Counted from the first letter of the stretch, positions 16,430-25,858 are shown. The stretch is 34,229 bases of DNA from an uncultured Bacteroidia bacterium (GCA_903923905.1 CAIXZH010000012.1:1-34229); one strand, 5' to 3'. Made by a program: numbers and translations. The notes: generated by a model from the letters alone, not told the origin.

Positions 16430-17839
16430 TTATTTTGTTTTCAGATAATCAAGGGCATTTTTATATAGCAGCTCTATAGTTGACTGATAAACATTTCCTG
16501 TATTTTGGTGCCATTCAATCCCCCCAATTCCAATAAATATACCTGATCCCTGGAAATCATCTTTTGGTTTGAGTTCAAGCACACCTGCCATATAATAGTC
16601 ACCTATTCCATCCCACTGTCCTAGCCAGACAGCATTGTTATCGCTTACAAACTTGGTATAGGCAGTTTCATTGTCATTAGGAAGTCCCCCCTCAAATTCC
16701 GGGATTCTAACGATTACTGCATTATGGTTTTCTTTCCAGCCGGAACCAATTACAGGGAATGTAATTCTTCCATCAGATTGAGTTGTCATTGTTATCCCCT
16801 TGTATAATGGATGGCTACTCTGATCATGTTTTTCGTGAATGTTTACACCTACACCCCATATATCCGGATTGAATCCACCTGGACCTTCATCAAATCCCAT
16901 AAAATAGTTCTGGGTAATTCTTCCTAAAGTCCAAAAATATTGAATGGCATATTGGTTTAAAAGTAAATTACCACCATCCTTATAATATTGGGTCATCTTG
17001 GAAACAACTGTCGGATCAGTAGCAATAGCCGGCATAATATGGCCTGCAACTACGTCGAAATTCCACCACAATACACGGATCTGGGTTAAATCGACAGTTC
17101 CATTTTTTACCTGATCGAACGATATATATCTCGATTTAGGATAATTTTTGAATAGCCATTGACCACCGGCAATTTCATCATCATCTCCTAAACTCATCAA
17201 CGCAGTTGAATCAGCATAAACCCCTAAATATCCAATCATTGTTGCTCCGACTTTAAATGGCAGGTAGACAGTATTAGAAACTTTTCCTGCACTGTTGGTT
17301 GTCACAAAACTGATCATATAACTCGCTGCAGGAAGATTATTGATCTGATAGGAGGTTACAGTTGATCCAAGGTCGATTGTATTGTCTCCTGCTTTAATCT
17401 CAATCTTGGCAACCGGCTGATCAGGAGAACTCCATGTCAATAATACGCCATTATCATTTTGTACAGCGCTAACGCTTTTTACAGGAGAAGCCCCATCACG
17501 TGTAAACCGTACGGTCTGTCCTAATGAAGTATTCCCCTGAGTATCGCTTATCTTAACCGTAAAACCGTATGCCTTATTCGTCTCAACAATACCATATTTA
17601 TAGGAAGTTGATCCCATTTTGAGCGGAATAGGAGCTACTCCATCATTTACAGTTACGCTTAAGCTATCCTTTCCGGTTGGCAAACTCCATGAAAGAGTTA
17701 CGGTATCACCTGTTAAGGTATACTGAAGATTAGAAACTGCAGCTAATTTGGTCGGGATGACAATAATGTCGCGTTTTTGGCAACTTATTATAGTAAGGAT
17801 GAATCCCAGTAATATTATGTAGTTAAATATATTTTTCAT
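16430..17839 (-). CDS. Fructan-binding surface lipoprotein (DUF4960, SusE-position)
   Basis: A 469-residue lipoprotein (signal peptide ending IISC, Cys20). Residues about 35-115 and 117-200 are two fibronectin type III-like domains (NLQYTLTGDTVTLSWSLPTG; VSAVQNDNGVLLTWSSPDQP). Residues about 205-465 form the DUF4960 domain (MIGYLGVYADS, GGNLLLNQYAIQYFW, GIGGIEWHQNTGN). DUF4960 proteins occupy the SusE/F position in Bacteroidota fructan loci, such as BT1761 of B. thetaiotaomicron, where they bind fructan on the cell surface. It follows susD by 53 bases and is separated from the GH32 gene by a terminator. The DUF4960 part resembles a glutamine-amidotransferase-like fold by its layout, but I see no catalytic triad, which agrees with a binding role. 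Confidence 0.85.
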   Translation of the reverse strand: MKNIFNYIILLGFILTIISCQKRDIIVIPTKLAAVSNLQYTLTGDTVTLSWSLPTGKDSLSVTVNDGVAPIPLKMGSTSYKYGIVETNKAYGFTVKISDTQGNTSLGQTVRFTRDGASPVKSVSAVQNDNGVLLTWSSPDQPVAKIEIKAGDNTIDLGSTVTSYQINNLPAASYMISFVTTNSAGKVSNTVYLPFKVGATMIGYLGVYADSTALMSLGDDDEIAGGQWLFKNYPKSRYISFDQVKNGTVDLTQIRVLWWNFDVVAGHIMPAIATDPTVVSKMTQYYKDGGNLLLNQYAIQYFWTLGRITQNYFMGFDEGPGGFNPDIWGVGVNIHEKHDQSSHPLYKGITMTTQSDGRITFPVIGSGWKENHNAVIVRIPEFEGGLPNDNETAYTKFVSDNNAVWLGQWDGIGDYYMAGVLELKPKDDFQGSGIFIGIGGIEWHQNTGNVYQSTIELLYKNALDYLKTK

Positions 17840-17892
17840 TGTTTTGTCGTTTTATGATAAACTATTTATAAGATATCTTAAAAATCACCAAA

Positions 17893-19602
17893 TTACTGGA
17901 TATATCCATAGTTCTGTTTATATAAACCATGGCTGAATCTGATTTGATTAAGTGGAATGGGACAATATTCATCCCGGTTTTTTGTAAATAACCCGTCTTT
18001 CAGATAGGCCCTCTTTGTTTTCTCTACCTGGAAATAGGCATTCAGATATGTATCAGCAATCCCCCATCTTACAAGGTCGAAGAAACGGTTTCCCTCCATC
18101 GCAAATTCGAGTCTTCTTTCCCATCTCAATGCATTCCTTGCAAAATCCTGTGTCCAGTTGCAATTTATTCCGTCCTGATAAGTATTTACAAAATAATTTG
18201 ACTCAGGTTGTCCGTTGGCCAGTTTAAGTAATGCTGTGCTGTTAGCTGCTCTTGAACGAATTTGATTGATAATTGGCAGTGCTTCATTTTGGCGGCCTAA
18301 TTCAATTAAGGCCTCAGCTTTCCAAAGTAAAACATCCGCGAACCTTAGGATAATCTTGTCTTTTGTATTGGCATAGAATGGACCAACCTGAGTATAATGC
18401 CCTTTCATCACATTCTCTTTTAAGGAAGCAAAAACACCGTAAACAGCTGGAGTTCTGTTCCAGCTAACCTGGTAAATAGTCGTAGGATCATACACGTAGT
18501 TATGCCCCGGAATTGCAATTGTGTGGTCAATTCTGGGATCAACGGTATTGGCTGTAAGATCCAGATCAGAGTTATTGAAATCCGAAAACATGGGTAATCC
18601 ATCGGCTCCGGTCTTAAACGCATTCGCCAGGTTTTGACTCGGTTTATGAAAATCGCAGCATCCAATACCCATCGGTGTGGCCAAAACATCTCCAAAATTT
18701 AATCTTCCAAACATTGTCCCATCATCTTTGGAATACTGAACTGAGAAAATTGATTCAATACCATTCTCAAAGGAACCTTCCAGGAAATTATTTGCAAAAT
18801 CGGGCTGAAGCTGGTAAGAGGAGGCTAACACCTGATCAGCAAGGGTCACAACCTGATTCAGCTTAGTTTGATTTATACCAGTAACATTGTTCATTTCATC
18901 CTGTTCATATGCCTGATAAAGTCTGGTTTTTGCCAAATAAGCTGTGGCCGCAATCTTGTTAGCCCTACCTATCTGTGTTTGGTTAATTGGTAAATTGTCT
19001 ACACCAAATTGAAAATCCGTTGCTATTTTTTCCCATATGGAGTCGTTTGACAAGGCTTTGTTTGAAATTAGAGCATAATTATTGGTCGGAACAGTTTCAT
19101 CAATATAAGGAATATATTTATACATTATTTTCAATTGGAAGTACCAATGTCCACGTAGAAAACGCATCTCAGCCTGTCTTGACTTCTTCAGTGGATACTG
19201 TGCTTCAGTGACATTGTTCAGATTTCCAAGTGCAGCATTTACTCTTGAAATTGCCTCATAATATTGAAACCATTGACCGTCAATTTCGCCAATATCACTC
19301 CTAACATCTTTGAAAATCTCGAAGAAGTAGAATTCCTGGATATCTGATTCATCACGTCCTCCTTTATATGCATCGCCTGAGCGCACATTTCCATAAGGCC
19401 AAAGACTCCATGGGGTAATATAATGATCGTTCCCTAGTTCTGCATATGCAGCTGTAACTAATTGTTCGGTACCTGTTGAAACCTGAGCATTACTTAATTG
19501 TGCCTTAGGGACAACATTTAAGAAATCTTTATTACATGAGCTCAGTGTTGCTATAGAGCCCAATGCCACTATTGAGTAAAAAAATAGTTTAATCTTTTTC
19601 AT
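17893..19602 (-). CDS. SusD/RagB family fructan-binding lipoprotein
   Basis: A 569-residue outer-membrane lipoprotein of the SusD family, the lid that binds glycans and closes over its SusC partner. The signal peptide ends LSSC with Cys23 followed by NKDFLNVVPKAQLS, the usual SusD opening. TPR-like helices follow (RAEMRFLRGHWYFQLKIMY here as RQAEMRFLRGHWYFQLKIMY), and the C-terminal signature is present: RFADVLLWKAEALIELGR, then QIRSRA, RWERRLEFAMEGNRFFDLVR and KNRDEYCPIPLNQI. Length is normal. It sits 46 bases after susC, as in nearly all Sus pairs, and matches the position of BT1762 in the known levan locus. Fructan specificity comes from context, not from its own residues. Confidence 0.94.
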   Translation of the reverse strand: MKKIKLFFYSIVALGSIATLSSCNKDFLNVVPKAQLSNAQVSTGTEQLVTAAYAELGNDHYITPWSLWPYGNVRSGDAYKGGRDESDIQEFYFFEIFKDVRSDIGEIDGQWFQYYEAISRVNAALGNLNNVTEAQYPLKKSRQAEMRFLRGHWYFQLKIMYKYIPYIDETVPTNNYALISNKALSNDSIWEKIATDFQFGVDNLPINQTQIGRANKIAATAYLAKTRLYQAYEQDEMNNVTGINQTKLNQVVTLADQVLASSYQLQPDFANNFLEGSFENGIESIFSVQYSKDDGTMFGRLNFGDVLATPMGIGCCDFHKPSQNLANAFKTGADGLPMFSDFNNSDLDLTANTVDPRIDHTIAIPGHNYVYDPTTIYQVSWNRTPAVYGVFASLKENVMKGHYTQVGPFYANTKDKIILRFADVLLWKAEALIELGRQNEALPIINQIRSRAANSTALLKLANGQPESNYFVNTYQDGINCNWTQDFARNALRWERRLEFAMEGNRFFDLVRWGIADTYLNAYFQVEKTKRAYLKDGLFTKNRDEYCPIPLNQIRFSHGLYKQNYGYIQ

Positions 19603-19648
19603 AATCTGAATTTTTAACTTAATGAAATTCTGGTATTAATGATCATTG

Positions 19649-22600
19649 CTAGAAAGTTACCTTTAATCCCCCAGTTAACATGGTTGGAATTGGGTATCCA
19701 TATGTTGGTGTTTCAGGATCAACTCCGGTAAAGTTCTTGCTTTTAAAGGTCAACAGATTTTGTCCACTGAGGTAAGCATATATTTTGCCAAGGTGAAGTT
19801 TTTCCGTAATGGTTCGTGGAATTGTATAGCCAATCATCAGATTGCGTAATTTCAGGTAAGCACCGTTTTCGATAAAGTACGTCGAAAATCTCGTCTCGTT
19901 ATTTCTATCTGTACTTGTTAATGCTGGAATTGTTGATTTTGTGTTGGTCGGAGACCATGCATTCAACAATCTGGTACCTTTATTGGAACCGGTTTCATTG
20001 ATGCTCCAGAAATCAGTCATTGATTTGACATCGTAGACATTTTCATCAATCCTTCCTACACCCTGGAAAAACAAGGTTAAGTCAAATCCTTTGTAAGTAA
20101 AATCAAAATTAAAACCATATGTGTAATCTGGTGTCGGATTTAAAATCCAGGTTTGATCCCTGGAATCAATGATTCCATCTCCGTTAAGGTCCTTATACCT
20201 GATTCTTCCTAGGCCTTTCCCAAGTTGTTCCGCAGAATTGGCAACCTGATCCTGACTGGCAAAGAGTCCATCGGCCACGTAACCATATCCTGATCCCCAA
20301 GGATGTCCCAATATATTGTCTGTTGTTCCATTTCCTCCATAAGTATTTACAACAGAAGAAGGTAGAGTAGTGATTTTATTTCTGTAGGTTGAAATATTTC
20401 CGGTAATATCAAATGATAAATCAGAGCCAATTTTACCACGATAACCCAAAGCAAATTCTATCCCTTTATTTTGCATACTGGCACCATTAAGCCATTGATT
20501 TCCTCCCTCACCAATGACAGCAATATAGGCAGGTTGGACAAGCATACCAGTTGTTGTTTTAACAAAATAATCAACAGATCCATATATCTTCTGATCAAAT
20601 AAACCATAGTCCAATCCATAGTTTGCCTGGGTTGTTGCTTCCCATTTCAGATCTGGGTTACCTGCCTGGATTACCTGATAACCGGATGATAGATTTCCTG
20701 ATTTTGATCCTGAAATATCATATGCTGTACCATTGGGTGAATTCCAGGTAGGATCTCCTCCGCTATAGTTGGTTTGATATAAAGTCTGGCTTGCTGTAGC
20801 GTTAATGTAATCCTGGCTTCCGGTTTTTCCCCAACCGTAACGCAATTTTAGATCTGAGATATATTTGAAATTGTCTTTGATAAAATCTTCTCTATTTAAT
20901 CTCCAACCTAAGTTAAATGCAGGAAAAAATCCAAATTTATTATTAGCTCCAAATCTGGAAGAACCATCATATCTAAAAGTTGCAGAGGCAAGATATTTCT
21001 GATCGAAAACATAGTTGACCTTACCAAAATAGGATAAAAGTCTATATTCGACTGCAGAACCACCATTGTCCTTTAATCCTGTACCTGCATCAAGGTACAT
21101 ATAATTCGGATCCTGGCTGGCAAAAACCTGACGCTTTGCCCAGAAACTATCATCTGTTTCCTTATAAATTTCATTACCAGCAACCGCATCCAACACATTT
21201 TTGCCCCAGGTATGCTGATAATTCAATGTATTTGTCCAAGTCAGTTTTAATGAATGAGACTGGTTACTTTGAACACTGTTGATTGGGTTATTCAGATAAC
21301 CTGAAACATAAGCAAGTTGCATATCTCTTTTGTAATAGTCTCCATAGTCAACACCTAAGCTTGTTTTTAAGTGCAGATCTTTAATGACTTCCAAATCAGC
21401 AAAGGCATTTCCAAATAACCTGAGGTAATTATAGTGATTTTGTTTATTGTCTTGTAATAGCCTTACCGGGTTTTGACGGTCATTCATTCCTCCAAATGGA
21501 CCACCCCAACCGATTCCATCGACTGTATGCACAGGAATTATTGGTAAAGCCTGTAAGGCAGGGTTAAGTACTCCTGGATCCTGAACCTCAGATGTCGTAC
21601 TCATTGTAAAGTTTTCTCCGACGAGCAATTTATTATCCAATAATTTATAATCTGTATTTAACCTTGCTGTTATACGTTTAAATTCAGTCGTTTTTACAAT
21701 TCCCTGATTATCTAAATAATCAACAGAAAACATAGAATTACCTTTATCTGTGCCATGAAGTACAGAGATATCATAGTTTTGAGTAATAGCGACCTGAGAA
21801 ATCTGTTTGAACCAATTTGTATTTGCAGTCTTCATCGTTTGTGTAGTGGTATCGACATACTGTGGCAAATTAATTTGATTTAGGATTGGGTTTCCTTTAG
21901 CATCATACCCCCATTTAAATCCATAATCAAGATAATGGCTTAATGGCGCACCATCATTAGCACTAGCTTGCCAAACAGCTTTCCCATATCCTTGTGCGTC
22001 AAGAACACTCATTCTAGTATTATAAAATGAAAAGCCTCCGCGAGCAGATGCAGTGATTTTGAATTCTCCTTTTTTTGCTTTTTTGGTTGTAATAATAATA
22101 ACCCCATTAGATGCCCTAGAACCATAAATTGAAGCTGCAGATGCATCCTTTAAGACCTGAATAGATTCAATATCGTTTGGATTTAATTCATGCATACCGG
22201 CTGTTGTTGCTACACCGTCAATAACGAATAAAGGGTTAGTCCCATTGATTGAGCCAATTCCCCGGATATTGATATTCACATTTGAACCACTTGGTGATCC
22301 ATCAGTAGTAATGACCATGCCAGGAACCATCCCTTGTAAGGCCTGAATCGGGTTATTATTAGGCATTTTCTCCAATTCTTTCACTGAAACGACTGAAACA
22401 GCGCCAGTTAAGTCCGCTTTCTTTTGACTCTGATATCCAGTCACAATAACCTGGTCTAGCTGTGTTAATGTTTGTGCCAGTTGGATATTTATTACTGCCC
22501 GTCCCTGAATGTTGATTTTTTGGGTGTTATATCCCAAATAGGAACAAATCAACAATCCTTTACCAGATGGCACCTTAATTATAAATGAACCATCTGCATT

Positions 22601-22783
22601 AGAAAGTGTGCCCGTTGTAGTACCATCTACCATAATCGTTACACCAGTAAGTAGTTCACCATTTGTTGCATCCTTGACAGACCCTTTTACAGTAATCTCC
22701 TGTGCAACAGCCATAAATGGCATAGAAAGGAATACGATGCCCCAAAGGACATTCCTTAGAAAGCATTTAATCATTTTTTTCAT
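19649..22783 (-). CDS. SusC-type TonB-dependent outer-membrane transporter
   Basis: A TonB-dependent transporter of about 1044 residues that imports oligosaccharides across the outer membrane with SusD. After a signal peptide ending MAVAQ come a carboxypeptidase-regulatory-like domain (ITVKGSVKDATNGELLTGVT to INIQLAQ), a TonB-box region (LDQVIVTGYQSQKKADLTGA), a plug domain with VNINIRGIGSINGTNPLFVI and DIESIQVLKDASAASIYGSR, and a 22-strand barrel ending with GGLKVTF. I start it at the ATG at 22783 (MKKMIKC), which gives a normal signal peptide; the upstream ATG at 22792 would add three residues. There is no STN domain, so it is not a sigma-regulated transducer. It follows the fructokinase gene by about 40 bases in the same operon. 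Confidence 0.95.
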   Translation of the reverse strand: MKKMIKCFLRNVLWGIVFLSMPFMAVAQEITVKGSVKDATNGELLTGVTIMVDGTTTGTLSNADGSFIIKVPSGKGLLICSYLGYNTQKINIQGRAVINIQLAQTLTQLDQVIVTGYQSQKKADLTGAVSVVSVKELEKMPNNNPIQALQGMVPGMVITTDGSPSGSNVNINIRGIGSINGTNPLFVIDGVATTAGMHELNPNDIESIQVLKDASAASIYGSRASNGVIIITTKKAKKGEFKITASARGGFSFYNTRMSVLDAQGYGKAVWQASANDGAPLSHYLDYGFKWGYDAKGNPILNQINLPQYVDTTTQTMKTANTNWFKQISQVAITQNYDISVLHGTDKGNSMFSVDYLDNQGIVKTTEFKRITARLNTDYKLLDNKLLVGENFTMSTTSEVQDPGVLNPALQALPIIPVHTVDGIGWGGPFGGMNDRQNPVRLLQDNKQNHYNYLRLFGNAFADLEVIKDLHLKTSLGVDYGDYYKRDMQLAYVSGYLNNPINSVQSNQSHSLKLTWTNTLNYQHTWGKNVLDAVAGNEIYKETDDSFWAKRQVFASQDPNYMYLDAGTGLKDNGGSAVEYRLLSYFGKVNYVFDQKYLASATFRYDGSSRFGANNKFGFFPAFNLGWRLNREDFIKDNFKYISDLKLRYGWGKTGSQDYINATASQTLYQTNYSGGDPTWNSPNGTAYDISGSKSGNLSSGYQVIQAGNPDLKWEATTQANYGLDYGLFDQKIYGSVDYFVKTTTGMLVQPAYIAVIGEGGNQWLNGASMQNKGIEFALGYRGKIGSDLSFDITGNISTYRNKITTLPSSVVNTYGGNGTTDNILGHPWGSGYGYVADGLFASQDQVANSAEQLGKGLGRIRYKDLNGDGIIDSRDQTWILNPTPDYTYGFNFDFTYKGFDLTLFFQGVGRIDENVYDVKSMTDFWSINETGSNKGTRLLNAWSPTNTKSTIPALTSTDRNNETRFSTYFIENGAYLKLRNLMIGYTIPRTITEKLHLGKIYAYLSGQNLLTFKSKNFTGVDPETPTYGYPIPTMLTGGLKVTF

Positions 22784-22824
22784 GTTAGACATTTTTGTAA
22801 ATTAAAAAATTGAGATTCATTGGT

Positions 22825-23712
22825 TTAAGAAAATATAGAGTTTTGAATTATCTCCTTTGTGTAAATTGGTGTTGCCCCAGCCTGTGAGGCGACATAGGCG
22901 CCAATAGCGCAAGCTTCCTTTAAGGCCTGGTTAATTTCTTTATGACCAAATAATGCAGCGAGGAACCCAGCTAGAAAAGCGTCGCCGGCACCGACAGAAT
23001 CAGCTGTGATAACCTTATACCCTTGGTGTTGAAAGACGTTGTTCTCATGAAGTACTATTGCTCCATTTTTCCCCTTTGTGACAATTAAAGTTTTTATTTT
23101 TAGAAGCTTATAAAAAGAATTCATCCTTTCATCCATAGTTCCTGATAATTGATACCAATCAGAGATTATCATAAGCTCTTCATCGTTTAACTTTACTATA
23201 TCAGAATAAGACAAAAGAATTTTAACAATTTCTTCTGTATCATAGGGAGGTCTGAGATTTACATCCATGATTTTCAGGATATCATTTTTCAACAATTCCA
23301 TCAGCGTGTTTCGGGTAACTTCGCTACGAGAAGCCAAAGATCCAAAAACAATAGCTTTAGAATTCCCTGCCTCTTTAATAAGATCGTCATTCAGGTGAAT
23401 CTCATCCCATGCTACTGGTTTGCAAATCTCATAGGTAGCACAGTTATGCTCATCCAAATGAACCAAAACTTCACTTGTTGGCAATGTTTGATGTACCTGA
23501 ATTAAATCAGTTCTTAATGATGAATCCTGAAGGAAAGCGATCAGTTCAGAGCCTTTTGAATCCGCACCAACACTGCTCGCGATTGTTGCGTTAATATCGA
23601 ATCGTGATAAATGAAGTGCGACATTCATAGGCGCTCCACCAGGCAGAGGACCTGAAGGCAGATTATCCCATAAGACCTCACCGAAACACAAAACCTTACC
23701 ATTCTTTTCCAT
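22825..23712 (-). CDS. Fructokinase, PfkB/ribokinase family
   Basis: A 295-residue cytoplasmic sugar kinase that should phosphorylate fructose to fructose 6-phosphate. It has the PfkB signatures: GGAPMNVALHLSRF (25-38, sugar site), ASSVGADSKG, DVNLRPPYD near 150-158, and SVGAGDAFLAGFLAALFG with catalytic Asp244 and the GAGD anion hole. The fold length and the GGAPxN variant point to the fructokinase branch rather than adenosine or ribose kinases. It lies 13 bases downstream of the MFS porter, an arrangement shared with the B. thetaiotaomicron levan locus (kinase BT1757 and porter BT1758). It completes the route from imported fructose to central metabolism. Confidence 0.93.
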   Translation of the reverse strand: MEKNGKVLCFGEVLWDNLPSGPLPGGAPMNVALHLSRFDINATIASSVGADSKGSELIAFLQDSSLRTDLIQVHQTLPTSEVLVHLDEHNCATYEICKPVAWDEIHLNDDLIKEAGNSKAIVFGSLASRSEVTRNTLMELLKNDILKIMDVNLRPPYDTEEIVKILLSYSDIVKLNDEELMIISDWYQLSGTMDERMNSFYKLLKIKTLIVTKGKNGAIVLHENNVFQHQGYKVITADSVGAGDAFLAGFLAALFGHKEINQALKEACAIGAYVASQAGATPIYTKEIIQNSIFS

Positions 23713-23725
23713 GACTCTCTGTTTT

Positions 23726-25078
23726 TTATTGTTTTTTATTTCTTTTCTCAGTCAATTCAAGTTGAATTTGTTCAAGCGATTTCCCTTTTGTCTCAGGAAT
23801 GACTTTCCAGGCAAAGATGAAATGAAGAACCATCATAAAGGCGAAAAATGCGAAGATTGCACCTCCTCCAATGGCAGGGGAATTAGTAACAACCGGAAAT
23901 GTCCAGCTTACCAATGCGGCCATTACCCAATGGGTAAAACTTCCCAGTGCTTGCCCTTTTGACCGTACTTTATTTGGAAATATTTCAGATATAAATACCC
24001 AGAGAACAGCACCTTGTGAAATCGCAAAGAATGCAATGAATCCTATCAAATAGACCATTACAGAATAGCCATTAAATGAGGACTGATAAAAAGCATGTGA
24101 AATCAGACTTAGAAAGACGATCATTCCAACTGATCCGACCATTAGTAAGGTTCTGCGACCAACCCTATCTATCAGGAATAATGCAAGAAGAGTAAACAGT
24201 AAGTTAGTCCCGCCAATCGCAATCGATTGAAGTAAGGCCGCATTAGCCGTCAGACCGGTCAATTCAAAAATACGGGGAGCATAATATATTATTGCATTTA
24301 TGCCTGCCAATTGATTAAACATGGCAATCAAAATGGTGCAGATAACCGGAAATGAGTGCTCGCTGCTAAATAGGTTTGTACTCGATTTAGAATGATCCTC
24401 ATTTAATGAATCAATTATTTGATTTACTTCGAGTTCAGGATCTTCAAAACCCAGGTGTCTGAAAACATCCTTAGCCTCCTGTTTCTGATTTTTAAGCAGC
24501 AACCACCTAGGACTGGCGGGCACTTTAAACAACAGCAGAAAGAAAATAAAAGCAGGAACTGCCTCTACAGCGATCATTGTGCGCCAGGAATCGGGAGAAA
24601 TTAGTTTTGCAATAAAATAGTTTGATAGATAAGCGACCAAAATTGCCGTTACAACATTAAACTGGTTAAAAGCTACAAGTTTTCCCCGGATTTTAGCAGG
24701 TGAAATTTCTGCAATATACATAGGTACAACTACCGAAATACCTCCAACAATCAGTCCCTGAATAAACCGGAAAAATAAAAGCATGCCCCAATTCATCGAG
24801 GCGGAGCTTCCAATTGCAGCCACTGTAAAAATAAGGGCTAGCGCCTGCAGGGTTTTTCGGCGACCAAATTTATCACTTGGTTTTCCAATTATAGTTGTAC
24901 CGATTATTGTGCCTATTAAAGCGATTGCGACCGTGAACCCCAGTTCGAATTTTGACAATTGAAAAAGCGTTTCAAGAGCTGCTGTGGTTCCAGAGATGAC
25001 TGCAATATCAAAACCAAATAAAAATCCCCCAAGGGCTATTACAAGCGCATTTAAAGATGCTTTGTTGTTTGTGTTCAT
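23726..25078 (-). CDS. MFS sugar porter, predicted fructose permease
   Basis: A 450-residue inner-membrane transporter of the MFS sugar-porter family with twelve predicted helices. Family motifs are GGFLFGFDIAVISG (17-30), GKPSDKFGRRKT (65-76), PMYIAEISPAKIRGKLV, the shortened PASPRWLL (usual PESPRWL), QLAGINAIIYYAPRIF, DRVGRRTLL and PETKGKSLEQIQ at the end. It is the first gene of the eight-gene operon, directly downstream of the repeat array and -7 motif, and is followed by fructokinase. This supports fructose as substrate. Being first rather than downstream of susC means monosaccharide uptake is switched on together with the surface machinery from one promoter. Confidence 0.92.
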   Translation of the reverse strand: MNTNNKASLNALVIALGGFLFGFDIAVISGTTAALETLFQLSKFELGFTVAIALIGTIIGTTIIGKPSDKFGRRKTLQALALIFTVAAIGSSASMNWGMLLFFRFIQGLIVGGISVVVPMYIAEISPAKIRGKLVAFNQFNVVTAILVAYLSNYFIAKLISPDSWRTMIAVEAVPAFIFFLLLFKVPASPRWLLLKNQKQEAKDVFRHLGFEDPELEVNQIIDSLNEDHSKSSTNLFSSEHSFPVICTILIAMFNQLAGINAIIYYAPRIFELTGLTANAALLQSIAIGGTNLLFTLLALFLIDRVGRRTLLMVGSVGMIVFLSLISHAFYQSSFNGYSVMVYLIGFIAFFAISQGAVLWVFISEIFPNKVRSKGQALGSFTHWVMAALVSWTFPVVTNSPAIGGGAIFAFFAFMMVLHFIFAWKVIPETKGKSLEQIQLELTEKRNKKQ

Positions 25079-25104
25079 TTTTAACGTTAGTTTGAATTAT
25101 TTCA

Positions 25105-25112
25105 CAAATCTA
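25105..25112 (-). promoter_or_regulatory. Candidate -7 element of the fructan operon promoter
   Basis: On the minus strand this reads TAGATTTG, an exact fit to TAnnTTTG, 26 bases before the MFS start codon. No good -33 TTG stands at the usual distance; weak -33 boxes are common at promoters that need an activator, here presumably the hybrid regulator binding the repeats just upstream. Confidence 0.45.
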
Positions 25113-25141
25113 TCTCCGCATCAAAAAAAAGACTTCCACGA

Positions 25142-25229
25142 ATGTTACCAATACTATCCCAAATGATACATTTTCAATTCTTTGGTGATTTCCTATCAAG
25201 CATGTTACATTTTGTCATTCATGTTACAT
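25142..25229 (-). promoter_or_regulatory. Four-copy ATGWTACMT repeat array, candidate regulator operator
   Basis: Written on the plus strand, related 9-mers begin at 25142 (ATGTTACCA), 25163 (ATGATACAT), 25202 (ATGTTACAT) and 25221 (ATGTTACAT). The start-to-start distances are 21, 39 and 19 bases, close to two, four and two helical turns, so all copies lie on about the same face of the helix. Copies three and four are identical over CATGTTACAT. They sit 30-120 bases upstream of the predicted -7 box. AraC-type output domains commonly bind such direct repeats, so the hybrid regulator is the obvious candidate. No copy was seen upstream of the regulator gene itself. Confidence 0.55.
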
Positions 25230-25404
25230 CAGAAGACAGAAGGAATGATATTCTGATTTGTTGATTCAGAATTTAATTCAAAAATTTAAACGCTAAGGTG
25301 ACTGATAAGATTAGATTACCCTTATTCCGTTTTTGAAAAGTGCTATTTTCCTTCGATTTTCTGTGAAAAGGTGATTTGCTAGATTCCATAATTTATGTTT
25401 TTAA

Positions 25405-25680
25405 CCTTATTTGTACGATCTTGTGATCTGCGACGAGTTCGGATATATCTCTTATGACAAGGAAGGGGCAGAGCTGCTGTTTAATCATCTTTCTTTAAGA
25501 GCCGGGAGTAAATCAACGATCATCACAACCAATCTCTCTTTTGACCGCTGGCCTGAGATTTTTGGCGACCCAACCCTGACAGCTGCTATGGTCGACAGAC
25601 TCACCCATAGGGCCTATTTAATCAATATGAATGGTAAATCTTATCGAGTGGAGGAGACCCGCAAATGGAACGAACAATAG
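25405..25680 (+). pseudogene. istB: C-terminal remnant of IstB, IS21-family helper ATPase
   Basis: About 90 residues matching the last third of IstB: LVICDEFGYISYDKEGAELL (Walker B region), STIITTNLSFDRWPEIFGD, and AMVDRLTHRAYLINMNGKSY to the end. The N-terminal two thirds, including the Walker A ATP-binding loop, are missing; an in-frame stop lies just upstream of 25405. No IstA transposase remains. IstB normally assists IstA in IS21 transposition and target choice, so this fragment cannot work. Confidence 0.85.
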
Positions 25681-25709
25681 CAAATTTTATCACCAGGGCT
25701 GCTCTTGAT

Positions 25710-25766
25710 TTTTGCAGGGTAAGGCAGGAATCGGCCTACGGCCTCATCCTGCCTTACCCTGCAAAA
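25710..25766. repeat. 20-bp perfect inverted repeat (hairpin) after istB
   Basis: Positions 25710-25729 (TTTTGCAGGGTAAGGCAGGA) are the exact reverse complement of 25747-25766, around a 17-base loop that itself contains GGCC-TAC-GGCC. There is no T-tract after it on either strand, so it is not a normal terminator. It lies 30 bases after the istB stop, inside the IS remnant, and may be a palindromic interspersed repeat inserted there. Confidence 0.75.
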
Positions 25767-25810
25767 GATAGCTTGTGTTCATCAAAGAAAAAGATACTTT
25801 TACATCAATC

Positions 25811-25858
25811 AGCTGTTCACTTTTCAACCGGTACAGCTGTGCAATTTTCACCCGGTAC
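25811..25858 (+). repeat. Two tandem 24-bp IS21-type terminal repeats
   Basis: The 24-mers at 25811-25834 and 25835-25858 differ at only three positions. Both begin AGCTGT, share a TTTTCA core and end CCGGTAC. Multiple short tandem copies at each end, bound by IstA, are typical of IS21-family elements. They mark the right end of the remnant. Confidence 0.65.
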
